From: an uncultured Bacteroidota bacterium
Lineage (GTDB): Bacteria; Bacteroidota; Bacteroidia; Chitinophagales; Chitinophagaceae
NCBI GenBank assembly: GCA_903944755.1
Contig: CAJATB010000189.1
Coordinates: 1 to 22,002, forward strand
Reading direction: 5' to 3'
Length of the DNA: 22,002 nucleotides
Shown: piece after piece, positions 13,416-20,750 of the stretch
How the letters are laid out: each line of letters begins with the position of its first letter
How positions within the stretch are numbered: the first letter of the stretch is position 1
The notes under the pieces: generated by a model
What the model was told of the DNA's origin: nothing
The model's input: only the letters and a program-made list of their open reading frames with translations
Databases searched by the model: none
Translations under genes and position numbers: made by a program

Positions 13416-13763
13416 TTATTTAGGTCCTTGTGTTAATTGACTCGCCTTAAACTTTTTATAAAATTCTTTCGCAAATTCTTTAAAACTATCTCCAATGGCC
13501 TTATCCTGGGTGGCCCTTAAATAAGTGTCCCCCATGCCCATTAAATTTTGATAAAAGAAATCAGCCATCTCATCCACCATCATATCCTTAGTCCATAAGT
13601 CGATACGTAAGGCGGTTTTGTCGGTAGGATCCCAAAAAGTAAGCATCATGGCACGTGCATCCTGCGCTTCGGTAGCAGTACTATCCGAAGCTGACCACTT
13701 CATTGTTTGTGGGATTTTTTGATCATCAAGTTCAACTTGAACTGTTATTGTTGATTGGTGCAT
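13416..13763 (-). CDS. gldC: Gliding motility protein GldC
   Basis: A 115-residue protein matching GldC, one of the Gld proteins of the Bacteroidota gliding/type IX machinery. The first was found in Flavobacterium, where loss of GldC has only a mild effect. Visible family traits are the N-terminal strand TITVQVELDDQKIPQTMKW, then MMLTFWDPTDKTALRIDLWTKDM, VDEMADFFYQNLMGMGDTYLRAT and a helical tail. No other gld genes lie in the window. A TAnnTTTG box upstream suggests that transcription of gldC-yqeY-cvpA begins here. Whether the organism glides cannot be told, since gldC also occurs in non-gliding relatives. Confidence 0.9.
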   Translation of the reverse strand: MHQSTITVQVELDDQKIPQTMKWSASDSTATEAQDARAMMLTFWDPTDKTALRIDLWTKDMMVDEMADFFYQNLMGMGDTYLRATQDKAIGDSFKEFAKEFYKKFKASQLTQGPK

Positions 13764-13781
13764 ATCAGTATTTAATTAAAG

Positions 13782-13789
13782 CAAAAATA
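13782..13789 (-). promoter_or_regulatory. Probable gldC -7 promoter box TATTTTTG
   Basis: Read on the minus strand this is an exact TAnnTTTG match ending 18 bases before the gldC start codon. It predicts a leader of about 15 bases. No clear -33 TTTG is seen at the expected distance. Confidence 0.45.
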
Positions 13790-13814
13790 CGCAATTTATT
13801 ATATACGCTAGCTG

Positions 13815-14876
13815 TTACCCTTTTAGTTCATTGATTAAATTTGGTAAGCCTTTTTGCAAACGATCGCTTAAAAGCAATTGAAGCCATTCCTTTCCCATTT
13901 TAGCTCTTGCTTGTCGGTAAACTTCGTCCTTATAATATAATTTAAAATGGCTAGCAAGGGCTGATTGTTCAGAAAATGAAAATACCGATCCGGCTTTATT
14001 CCATGAATCAGGCTGTGATTTAATAAAATTAAAGAGTAAAGGGATATCATAAAATATCCCCCATTCCATGATAACTGTTTTATCAAAATCAACACCATCA
14101 AAAAGTATGGCATAGGTTGCCGCAATCCAAGCTTGCGATAATGCAGCGCTATTTTTCAACACCACTGCATCCTTGTACTTATAGCCTTTTAATAATGTAA
14201 CAGCTTCTTGCAATTGTGTTTCATTGTCAAAAACAAAGACAATAGACATGGACGTTTGCTGCCATTTTTTGAATATTGAGAATTCCTTTAGTGTGTCCAC
14301 AAAATGATCAATAGGAACGAATGCTAAAAAATAGTTATTGCCATCCGAAAAATCATTTTTCACCTCGGACAATTGTGTCCATTCAAAGGTAGGTAGTGCT
14401 GCGGTAGGCAAAAAAGCAGGTTTGAAAAGGGATGCGTATTGCTTATAAAAAAATTGCAAACTATTAAATGCCCAATCATTTAAACAAAATACACTCGTGG
14501 CTTTTTTTAGGTACGATTTAAAAGCAAACTGGTGTGAAATACGTTTTAAAAAGGAAAAATCTGTAGCTAAACCAGGATGCGTAAGTGGAATAAAATAATG
14601 GGGGAATTGAGCGCTGCCTTTTAATTCGGCGCCGAAATGAAGTATACTAGCATTGGTAACTTCTCCAATAAGCTGCTCCGCTTGTAGCTGATTGAGTAAA
14701 GTAACTTGGTGACTTCTTAAGAATAATTCTTTAAAATGAATAGGAAAATGATTACTAACAATATAAAACTGTAAATGAGCGGCATTAGCACCTGCTTCAA
14801 TAATATCAATGACTTTTTGAAACAAAATAGCGCTAGAAACGGCAAGTTTCGTATCAGTAAGTATAAATAATCGCAT
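13815..14876 (-). CDS. Possible GT-B glycosyltransferase-like protein
   Basis: A 353-residue soluble protein that I do not recognise with certainty. The opening MRLFILTDTKL and following alternation of strands and helices look like a Rossmann-type N-terminal half. Around residues 240-285 a stretch including AAYAIL-type helix, DGVDFDKTVIMEWGIFYDIPLLF resembles the donor-binding part of GT-B glycosyltransferases, where an acidic residue precedes a small-residue loop. The usual EGFG and GTPV elements are degenerate. A TTG two codons upstream (14882) is open in the same frame, but it overlaps the promoter box. The ATG at 14876 coincides with the predicted transcription start, so I prefer it. The protein could be a divergent or inactive glycosyltransferase. 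Confidence 0.6.
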   Translation of the reverse strand: MRLFILTDTKLAVSSAILFQKVIDIIEAGANAAHLQFYIVSNHFPIHFKELFLRSHQVTLLNQLQAEQLIGEVTNASILHFGAELKGSAQFPHYFIPLTHPGLATDFSFLKRISHQFAFKSYLKKATSVFCLNDWAFNSLQFFYKQYASLFKPAFLPTAALPTFEWTQLSEVKNDFSDGNNYFLAFVPIDHFVDTLKEFSIFKKWQQTSMSIVFVFDNETQLQEAVTLLKGYKYKDAVVLKNSAALSQAWIAATYAILFDGVDFDKTVIMEWGIFYDIPLLFNFIKSQPDSWNKAGSVFSFSEQSALASHFKLYYKDEVYRQARAKMGKEWLQLLLSDRLQKGLPNLINELKG

Positions 14877-14879
14877 ACC

Positions 14880-14887
14880 CAAAAATA
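14880..14887 (-). promoter_or_regulatory. -7 promoter box TATTTTTG of the glycosyltransferase-like gene
   Basis: Read on the minus strand this is an exact TAnnTTTG box ending 4 bases before the ATG at 14876. With usual spacing, transcription would begin at the A of that ATG, giving a leaderless mRNA. The -33 region is weak. Confidence 0.5.
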
Positions 14888-14949
14888 CGATTTACTTAAC
14901 AATTTATCCACCAATCATTTACAGGGGCTAGTTAAACTTAATACTCCCT

Positions 14950-14957
14950 TAACTTTG
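14950..14957 (+). promoter_or_regulatory. -7 promoter box TAACTTTG of the MerR-type gene
   Basis: An exact TAnnTTTG match ends 5 bases before the ATG at 14962, predicting a start at 14961-14962 and therefore an mRNA with no or almost no leader. No good -33 element is visible. Confidence 0.5.
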
Positions 14958-14961
14958 TCAA

Positions 14962-15552
14962 ATGGCAGAACAATTGCAGCAATTAAACTTATTTGGTGGC
15001 ACACCTTCCGAGCCAGTTCATATAAAAAGGACTAAGCAGGTGAAGTCGGTTGCCTATAAACCAACACCTAAAGCAATTGAGCAAGAAGTAAAGGAGCTAG
15101 AGATAGCTGAAATGCCAACAGTATCAAGAGCACCTATGCACTTTGGCAGGGATACTATTTCACACAAAAGAGGTCGAAAATCATTCGCTTCCATGGATGG
15201 AGAAATGGAAAAATTACGTGTGCCGACTGCAGAAGTTTTAAGCAAGAAATTATACTACCCAATTGGAGAAGTTGCAGTTTGGTTTAATGCCAATACTTCA
15301 TTGATTCGTTATTGGGAAAAAGAATTCAAGCAATTACAACCTAGAAAAACAAGGAAAGGAGATAGGTTATTTCGTGCGCAGGATATAGAGTTCTTAAAAC
15401 AAATTTATTATTTATTAAGAGAGAAGAAATATTCTATTGAAGGTGCTAAAACTTATTTAAAAAATAACAAGGAAAAAGCAAACAAGGATATCGCCCTAAT
15501 TGATAGCTTGAATAATATTAAAAACTTTTTAGTAAGTCTAAAAGATAGTTAG
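14962..15552 (+). CDS. MerR-family transcriptional regulator with an N-terminal QLNLF motif
   Basis: A 196-residue DNA-binding protein. The winged helix-turn-helix of the MerR family spans about residues 96-168, with YPIGEVAVWFNANTSLIRYWEKEF, GDRLFRAQDIEFLKQIYYLL and YSIEGAKTYLKNN. There is no C-terminal ligand-binding domain and no metal-binding cysteines, so an effector is not evident. The first 90 residues are low-complexity and probably disordered, apart from QLNLF at residues 7-11, which matches the sliding-clamp-binding pentapeptide. It diverges from the glycosyltransferase-like gene and ends 7 bases from the convergent mscS-like gene. It may act on its own divergent promoter region, which is inference. 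Confidence 0.88.
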   Translation: MAEQLQQLNLFGGTPSEPVHIKRTKQVKSVAYKPTPKAIEQEVKELEIAEMPTVSRAPMHFGRDTISHKRGRKSFASMDGEMEKLRVPTAEVLSKKLYYPIGEVAVWFNANTSLIRYWEKEFKQLQPRKTRKGDRLFRAQDIEFLKQIYYLLREKKYSIEGAKTYLKNNKEKANKDIALIDSLNNIKNFLVSLKDS

Positions 15553-15559
15553 TAGCCGG

Positions 15560-16621
15560 TTAGCCTTTTTCGGCAAATTTAAGTTGATGTGCATTCGCGA
15601 ATTCAATAGCCGCTAAATTTAATGCCTGCCTAGTTGCATTAAAACTTTCAATGTCATAATTAATCCCCACAAAACATTCAACATGTATAGTATGAAATTG
15701 TTTACCGGAATCTGCAACAAATACTGATGAGTTTATTATGGCCGAATTTTTTAAAATAGTATCTTTTAAAAATTGAGTGAATTTTAACAATGCATCCGCT
15801 GAGGAATTAATACTAAGCTGCAAATCCATTTCAATTTTACGTTCTGTTCTTAAGCTTATATTATCAATAATATTGTCAACCATTTGTTTGTTAGGAACAG
15901 AAATGTATGTTTTTTCTTGCGTTCGAATGCGCGTACTACGCAAACCTATTTTTTCAATGGTGCCTGTGAAATTATTAACTTTTACAATGTCGCCGACAGT
16001 AAAAGGCTTGTCGAAAAATATAATAAAAGAAGCAATAATATTTTCAAGGCTTTCTCGCAAAGACAATGCCACAGCAGCTCCCACTAAACTTAAGCTAGTA
16101 ACCAAATTCCCTATATCTTCATTAAATACATAATGAAGTACCAATAAAAAACCAATGATATAGAAAATTACTTTGAAAAAATCTCTGAAAAACAATACCA
16201 ACTGGTCGTCGGACTGGTCCTTGGTTAGCTTTGCTTTTTGCTCCAATACTTTTGCTATAAATTCTAAGGTTCTTAAGCAAACACGAACAAATAAAATTAT
16301 AAAAAACATTTTCACCGTCGATTCAATCGCCTGCTGTAAGGTAATTTTAAACAAGTGCAAATCCCATGCTTTTGGGAAATGCAATTCATATAAAGCTACA
16401 ATAGTTACTAAGAAAAGTAAAAATTGTTCAATAGGCACCACCAAGCGAATCACATGACTTTTTCTTAATTCAGCATGATTTTTTTTATCAATCCAAGTAT
16501 AAATTAAGCTCGCAAAAAAACGAGAAATAATTCTTTTTAAAATAAAAGTAATTAGGAAAATACCCAAAACAACAAGGTAACTCCTTAGCGAGTTGTTTAA
16601 TATTTGTTGGTCGAGGTTCAT
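15560..16621 (-). CDS. MscS-family mechanosensitive ion channel
   Basis: A 353-residue inner-membrane channel. Hydrophobic segments lie at about 13-40, 57-80, 100-118 and 150-167. The pore-lining helix of the family follows at about 172-200 (LSLVGAAVALSLRESLENIIASF). The beta domain FDKPFTVGDIVKVNNFTGTIEKIGLRSTRIRT with the YISVPNKQMVDNII stretch is intact, then a cytoplasmic alpha/beta tail. It has more N-terminal membrane segments than the short E. coli MscS. It is predicted to release solutes under osmotic down-shock. It is the last gene of the rsfS-ftsH-LUD-lpxH run and meets the MerR-type gene tail to tail with 7 bases between stops. Confidence 0.93.
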   Translation of the reverse strand: MNLDQQILNNSLRSYLVVLGIFLITFILKRIISRFFASLIYTWIDKKNHAELRKSHVIRLVVPIEQFLLFLVTIVALYELHFPKAWDLHLFKITLQQAIESTVKMFFIILFVRVCLRTLEFIAKVLEQKAKLTKDQSDDQLVLFFRDFFKVIFYIIGFLLVLHYVFNEDIGNLVTSLSLVGAAVALSLRESLENIIASFIIFFDKPFTVGDIVKVNNFTGTIEKIGLRSTRIRTQEKTYISVPNKQMVDNIIDNISLRTERKIEMDLQLSINSSADALLKFTQFLKDTILKNSAIINSSVFVADSGKQFHTIHVECFVGINYDIESFNATRQALNLAAIEFANAHQLKFAEKG

Positions 16622-16654
16622 AAAGAGAATATTATGAAATGAATAAATTTAACA

Positions 16655-17413
16655 CTAGTCCTTCCAATCTTTTAGCTCCATATTTGTTCCGTCAAAAACA
16701 CCATAAGTATTTAATCGTATCCAGTCGCCTAAGTTAATATACTTTGAACGATCGTTAATTTTAAAATCAATTGCAAAATGACGGTGACCGAATATAAAAA
16801 AATCAACATCCATCTCCTTTGCTTTCTCTTTACAATAAATTATTAACCATTCTTTATCTTCTCCTAAAAATTGCTCGTCAGCCGTTCCTGTTTTAGCCCT
16901 GCTTTTTGCACTAAAGTAGTTTGCTAAACGAATGCCCATATCGGGATGCAGCTGACGGAATAGCCATTGACAAACTGGATTTGTAAATATTATTTTAAGG
17001 CGTTTATAGCCATCATCCCCAGGGCCTAAGCCATCCCCATGCCCTATTAAAAACTGTTTGTCGCCAAATTGGAATTGTTTTGGTTCAAAATATACTTTTG
17101 CATTTAATTCTTTGGTCAAATAGTCGTTCATCCACAAGTCGTGATTGCCTGTAAAAATATGAATTGGGATACCAGCATCTGAGATTTGAGCTAAACATCC
17201 TAATAGCCTCACGAAACCCTTTGGTACAACCGTTTTATATTCAAACCAAAAGTCAAATATATCCCCCACAATAAAAAACGCAGCCGCATCCTGCTTGGCA
17301 TGGTTTAAAAAGCGTACCAAACGGTCCTCTCGCTTTCTACTTGCTACTTCATTCGGCGCTCCCAAATGAAAGTCAGATAAAAAATATATTTTTTTGCCAG
17401 GAACGAGTTCCAT
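16655..17413 (-). CDS. lpxH: UDP-2,3-diacylglucosamine diphosphatase (LpxH-type)
   Basis: A calcineurin-like metallophosphoesterase of 252 residues that cleaves UDP-2,3-diacylglucosamine to lipid X in lipid A synthesis at the inner-membrane face. Metal-binding motifs are all present: SDFHLG (Asp14, His16), GDIFDFW (Asp51), GNHD (90-92 with Asn90, His91), GHGDG (His125) and GHRH near 209-212. Length and motif order match LpxH. Other members of the superfamily act on different substrates, but the tryptophan-rich FDFWFEYK segment favours the LpxH type. It follows the LUD gene by 24 bases. Confidence 0.88.
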   Translation of the reverse strand: MELVPGKKIYFLSDFHLGAPNEVASRKREDRLVRFLNHAKQDAAAFFIVGDIFDFWFEYKTVVPKGFVRLLGCLAQISDAGIPIHIFTGNHDLWMNDYLTKELNAKVYFEPKQFQFGDKQFLIGHGDGLGPGDDGYKRLKIIFTNPVCQWLFRQLHPDMGIRLANYFSAKSRAKTGTADEQFLGEDKEWLIIYCKEKAKEMDVDFFIFGHRHFAIDFKINDRSKYINLGDWIRLNTYGVFDGTNMELKDWKD

Positions 17414-17437
17414 TAGGAGGTGGTTTTTATAAAGGTA

Positions 17438-18079
17438 CTAATCGGTTAACTTATCTACTAAAAAACAGTAAACTTCTTTAGGACCATGAATGCCGACTAC
17501 TAAAGTTTTTTCAATATCAGCAGTACGACTAGGGCCTGTAGCATATGTTATCATACTAGGCATAAATTCGGACTCTTTCTTAAATAAAGCAAGGCTGTCA
17601 CTAATATCAAACACTAATTGATGCGTATAAGCAACACAAATATGTATTGGTGCGTAAACGCTAGTAGTGCGTCCACTTAATTGTTGACTACTCAATACAA
17701 TAGTGCCAGTTCTAGCTACCAAATGATCACATAAAGTAATTGCAGCATCACAGCTTGCTAAGTCGTCGGTGGTTACAGGGTCAAAATGGTATTCAGACAT
17801 GTCGTCTAACCAACCCGTTTCACGAGAATAAATTTTCTCCCATTTATTTGCCTTAATTAAACCATTTAGCTGACTTACCAATTCCGCTTCGTCGGCACAG
17901 TAAACAAATTTACCAAGTAGTTCTGTAAATTTTTCAGCAAAATCGATAGTTAATTCGTGATTAGTGGGAATAAAAATAGGGGTATCAGCTACCTGGTCAG
18001 GAAAAGGAACAGGCACTGGTGACTTTAGTGCCTGTTTTATCTTTTGTAATATTTTATTTCTAGCGCCTGTTGATTCCAT
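17438..18079 (-). CDS. LUD-domain (LutC/YkgG-type) protein
   Basis: A 213-residue soluble protein of the LUD family named after lactate utilisation proteins. The C-terminal signature TYATGPSRTADIEKTLVVGIHGPKEVYCFLVD is clear, and the VARTGTIVLSSQQ strand lies before it. No lutA or lutB lies nearby, so a role in lactate oxidation is not supported here. In Bacteroidota a single LUD gene commonly follows ftsH. The TTG at 18085 would add two residues; the ATG at 18079 is the more normal start and lies 17 bases after the ftsH stop. Its function in this position is unknown. Confidence 0.88.
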   Translation of the reverse strand: MESTGARNKILQKIKQALKSPVPVPFPDQVADTPIFIPTNHELTIDFAEKFTELLGKFVYCADEAELVSQLNGLIKANKWEKIYSRETGWLDDMSEYHFDPVTTDDLASCDAAITLCDHLVARTGTIVLSSQQLSGRTTSVYAPIHICVAYTHQLVFDISDSLALFKKESEFMPSMITYATGPSRTADIEKTLVVGIHGPKEVYCFLVDKLTD

Positions 18080-18096
18080 TTTCAAAGTTTCAGTGC

Positions 18097-20181
18097 TTAA
18101 GCTTCATTAGGTTTTTCTGCTGCATCAGTGGCTTCAATAACAGTGTCATTAGCTTGCACAACTGTTGTTTCTGCAGGAGCAAATTGCTCGTTACTATCTA
18201 ATTTAGTGGTAGCAGGAGTTTCGTCTAATATTTTCTTCTCTTCAAAAGGACGATCGCCTATTAATTCTTCTACATCTGATTTATGTAAAACTTCTCTCGA
18301 CAACAATGCTTTCGCCACTGTTTCCACTTGCTCTTTTTTAGTTGTCAATAAATCCAAAGTTCTGTGGTAAGCAGCATCAATCATTTTACGTACTTCTTCA
18401 TCAATAATTTTTCCAGTCTCCTCACTAAAAGGTTTTTGGAAAGTATTTTCTTGCGAAGGATCGTAAAAACTAACATTACCAATTTTATCATTCATACCAT
18501 AAGTGGTTACCATTGAGTACGCCATTTTGGTGATTTGTTGTAAATCGTTCGAAGCACCTGTTGAAATACGACCAAAGAAAATTTGTTCTGCAGCACGACC
18601 ACCTAATGTCATACACATTTGATCGGTTAACTGTTCAATGGTATATAAGTATTGCTCCTTAGGCGTGTATTGCGCATAACCTAATGCCGCAGTGCCACGT
18701 GGCACAATGGTAACTTTCAATAAAGGATACGCATGTTCAAGGAACCAACCGCAAATTGCGTGACCAGCTTCATGATAAGCAATTACTTCTTTTTCTTCCT
18801 TAGAAATAATTTTATTCTTTTTCTCTAGGCCACCAATCACTCTATCAATGGCATCTTGGAAGTCAATCATCTCAACCCCTGTCTTTCCTTTACGTGCAGC
18901 AATTAAAGCAGCTTCGTTACAAACGTTTGCAATATCAGCACCTGCAAACCCTGGAGTTTGTTCGGCTAATTTATGAACGTCTAAACTTTCAGAAACTTTA
19001 ATTGGACCTAAATGCACTTTAAATATTTCTTCACGCCCCTTGACATCGGGACGGTCAATTGATATTTGACGGTCAAAACGGCCTGGACGTAATAACGCAG
19101 CATCCAATACATCAGGACGGTTGGTAGCCGCTAATATAATAATGCCGGTGTCCCCACCAAAACCATCCATCTCTACCAACAATTGGTTTAATGTGTTTTC
19201 ACGTTCGTCATTGCTCATCATGGCATTTTTACCACGAGCACGACCAATAGCATCAATTTCATCAATAAATATAATACATGGTGCTTTTTCACGCGCTTGT
19301 TTGAATAAATCACGCACACGACTTGCACCAACACCTACAAACATTTCCACAAAGTCAGAACCACTTAAGCTAAAGAAAGGCACTTGCGCTTCGCCAGCCA
19401 TTGCTTTTGCTAATAATGTTTTACCTGTACCTGGAGGGCCTATTAACAATGCACCCTTAGGTATTTTACCACCCAATGCAGTATATTTTTTGGGTTGCTT
19501 TAAGAAGTCAACAATTTCCATTACTTCTTCCTTAGCTTCTTCCAAACCAGCAACGTCCGCAAAAGTAATATTTACCTTCGTGCCTCCTTTTTCAAATAAA
19601 GTCGCTTTAGATTTACCCACATTGAAAATGCCACCAGGACCGCCGCCGCTTCCGCCAGCACCACCGCCCATCTTACGCATTAACAATACCCAAACCACCA
19701 CCATTAATCCTATAGATATAATAGTATTAGCTATTGGGCCAAACCAATCACTTTCGGTATCTGTTTTGCTGTCTGGGATATTCACAACAGCATATTTTGT
19801 ATATATTTCTTCTACTTCTTTATTGAAAGAATCCCAACTATCTACTTTGTACTCAAATAAGTAATTGCCTTTTACTTTTTCTTTAGAAAGCTTCGTCTTG
19901 AATTTTTGAACATAGAATTCTTTTTGGATGCTATCTGGTTTAATATAAAAATGAACTACTTTCTTATTTTCTACCTTAACAAATTTTTCTACGTCACCAC
20001 TCGCCATTATTTTCACAAATTCATTGTGAGACAATGTTGAAACGTCTGGTGCTGTTTGGAAAAAACGAGCCGACAATAAGGATAAAGCAATTAAGCCATA
20101 GATCCAGTATATGTTAAACTTGGGTAGTTTAGGCCCGTCACCCAAGGGGTTTGATTTCTTCTTTTTGTTTTCAGGTATCAT
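18097..20181 (-). CDS. ftsH: ATP-dependent zinc metalloprotease FtsH
   Basis: A membrane-anchored AAA protease that degrades damaged membrane proteins and regulatory proteins. Of 694 residues, the first membrane segment is at about 24-42, a periplasmic domain runs to about 147, and the second membrane segment is at 148-168. A glycine-rich linker (172-184) follows. The AAA module carries the Walker A motif GPPGTGKT (248-255), the pore FVG (281-283), Walker B IIFIDEID (303-310) and the arginines of the second region of homology (near 366-370). The protease carries HEAGH (470-474) and the third zinc ligand Asp546 in GASNDLQQ. The tail after about 640 is acidic and low in complexity. It lies between rsfS (66 bases upstream) and the LUD gene. 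Confidence 0.97.
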   Translation of the reverse strand: MIPENKKKKSNPLGDGPKLPKFNIYWIYGLIALSLLSARFFQTAPDVSTLSHNEFVKIMASGDVEKFVKVENKKVVHFYIKPDSIQKEFYVQKFKTKLSKEKVKGNYLFEYKVDSWDSFNKEVEEIYTKYAVVNIPDSKTDTESDWFGPIANTIISIGLMVVVWVLLMRKMGGGAGGSGGGPGGIFNVGKSKATLFEKGGTKVNITFADVAGLEEAKEEVMEIVDFLKQPKKYTALGGKIPKGALLIGPPGTGKTLLAKAMAGEAQVPFFSLSGSDFVEMFVGVGASRVRDLFKQAREKAPCIIFIDEIDAIGRARGKNAMMSNDERENTLNQLLVEMDGFGGDTGIIILAATNRPDVLDAALLRPGRFDRQISIDRPDVKGREEIFKVHLGPIKVSESLDVHKLAEQTPGFAGADIANVCNEAALIAARKGKTGVEMIDFQDAIDRVIGGLEKKNKIISKEEKEVIAYHEAGHAICGWFLEHAYPLLKVTIVPRGTAALGYAQYTPKEQYLYTIEQLTDQMCMTLGGRAAEQIFFGRISTGASNDLQQITKMAYSMVTTYGMNDKIGNVSFYDPSQENTFQKPFSEETGKIIDEEVRKMIDAAYHRTLDLLTTKKEQVETVAKALLSREVLHKSDVEELIGDRPFEEKKILDETPATTKLDSNEQFAPAETTVVQANDTVIEATDAAEKPNEA

Positions 20182-20247
20182 GTGAAATGGTTGTAGCTAT
20201 TTATGGTCAATGTGAATGATCAATTAGTATAACAATAAAGTTGATAA

Positions 20248-20658
20248 TTAGTTTTCTAAATCATGCATTTTTGTATCAGCATCGCTCCACATTTCTTCCA
20301 ACTGATAAAAATTTCTTGATTCTGGGTGCATAATGTGTACGACTACATTAATATAGTCAATTAGCAACCACTGAGCAGCATTCTTGCCTTCACTCTTGTA
20401 AGGCATTTCACCCAACTTGTGCTTAACTTCGTACTCTATATTGTCAGCAATTGCTTTTAATTGAGTGGTATTATTAGCTTCGCAAATGATAAAAAAATCA
20501 GCTGCAGCTTCATGTATTTTTTTTAAATCTAAGCTTATGATATTTTCTCCTTTTTTATCCTGAATTGCTTGGATAATTGTTTTGAAAATTTTACTACTTC
20601 TGGTTAGCTGATTTACCGTTGATTTCGGACGATTCTTAAGGGCGGAAAGTTGTTCCAA
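20248..20658 (-). CDS. rsfS: Ribosomal silencing factor RsfS
   Basis: Binds protein uL14 of the large subunit and blocks joining with the small subunit when nutrients are short. The 136 residues contain the whole family domain, including FKTIIQAIQDKKGENIISLDL, AADFFIICEANNTTQL, GKNAAQWLLIDYINVVVHIM and RNFYQLEEMWSDA. No ATG lies upstream in frame before a stop at 20671-20673, and no methionine occurs before the domain, so TTG at 20658 is taken as the start. Relatives are usually 105-130 residues. It diverges from birA, and a TAnnTTTG box at 20735-20742 predicts a leader of about 73 bases. Confidence 0.92.
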   Translation of the reverse strand: MEQLSALKNRPKSTVNQLTRSSKIFKTIIQAIQDKKGENIISLDLKKIHEAAADFFIICEANNTTQLKAIADNIEYEVKHKLGEMPYKSEGKNAAQWLLIDYINVVVHIMHPESRNFYQLEEMWSDADTKMHDLEN

Positions 20659-20701
20659 TTCTTCAATTATTTATTTGTTATTTCATTGTCAGCGGAAACA
20701 T

Positions 20702-20734
20702 TTTGAATTATAAAATGATTCTAAACTAACTTTA
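20702..20734 (+). promoter_or_regulatory. Probable birA promoter (-33 TTTG, -7 TAACTTTA)
   Basis: TTTG at 20702-20705 and TAACTTTA at 20727-20734 are separated by 21 bases, the Bacteroidota arrangement with one mismatch in the -7 box. Transcription would start near 20738, 13 bases before the TTG start of birA. Confidence 0.45.
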
Positions 20735-20742
20735 CAAAAATA
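20735..20742 (-). promoter_or_regulatory. Probable rsfS -7 promoter box TATTTTTG
   Basis: Read on the minus strand this is an exact TAnnTTTG match. It abuts the birA -7 box with no base between. Transcription would start near 20731, inside the birA -7 box. A -33 partner is not evident. Confidence 0.45.
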
Positions 20743-20750
20743 GCAATTCT

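Noticed and set aside
14877..14882. TTG start at 14882 for the glycosyltransferase-like gene
   Set aside because: The TTG is part of the TATTTTTG promoter box, and the predicted transcript begins at the ATG at 14876.
15553..15575. A bidirectional terminator between the MerR-type and mscS-like genes
   Set aside because: Only a GCCG/CGGC pairing of 4 bp could be drawn, overlapping coding sequence, and the T-run lies inside the loop. This is too weak to annotate.
17411..17420. AGGAGG at 17415-17420 as a Shine-Dalgarno site
   Set aside because: It is on the plus strand while the adjacent lpxH and LUD genes are on the minus strand, and no plus-strand gene starts downstream.
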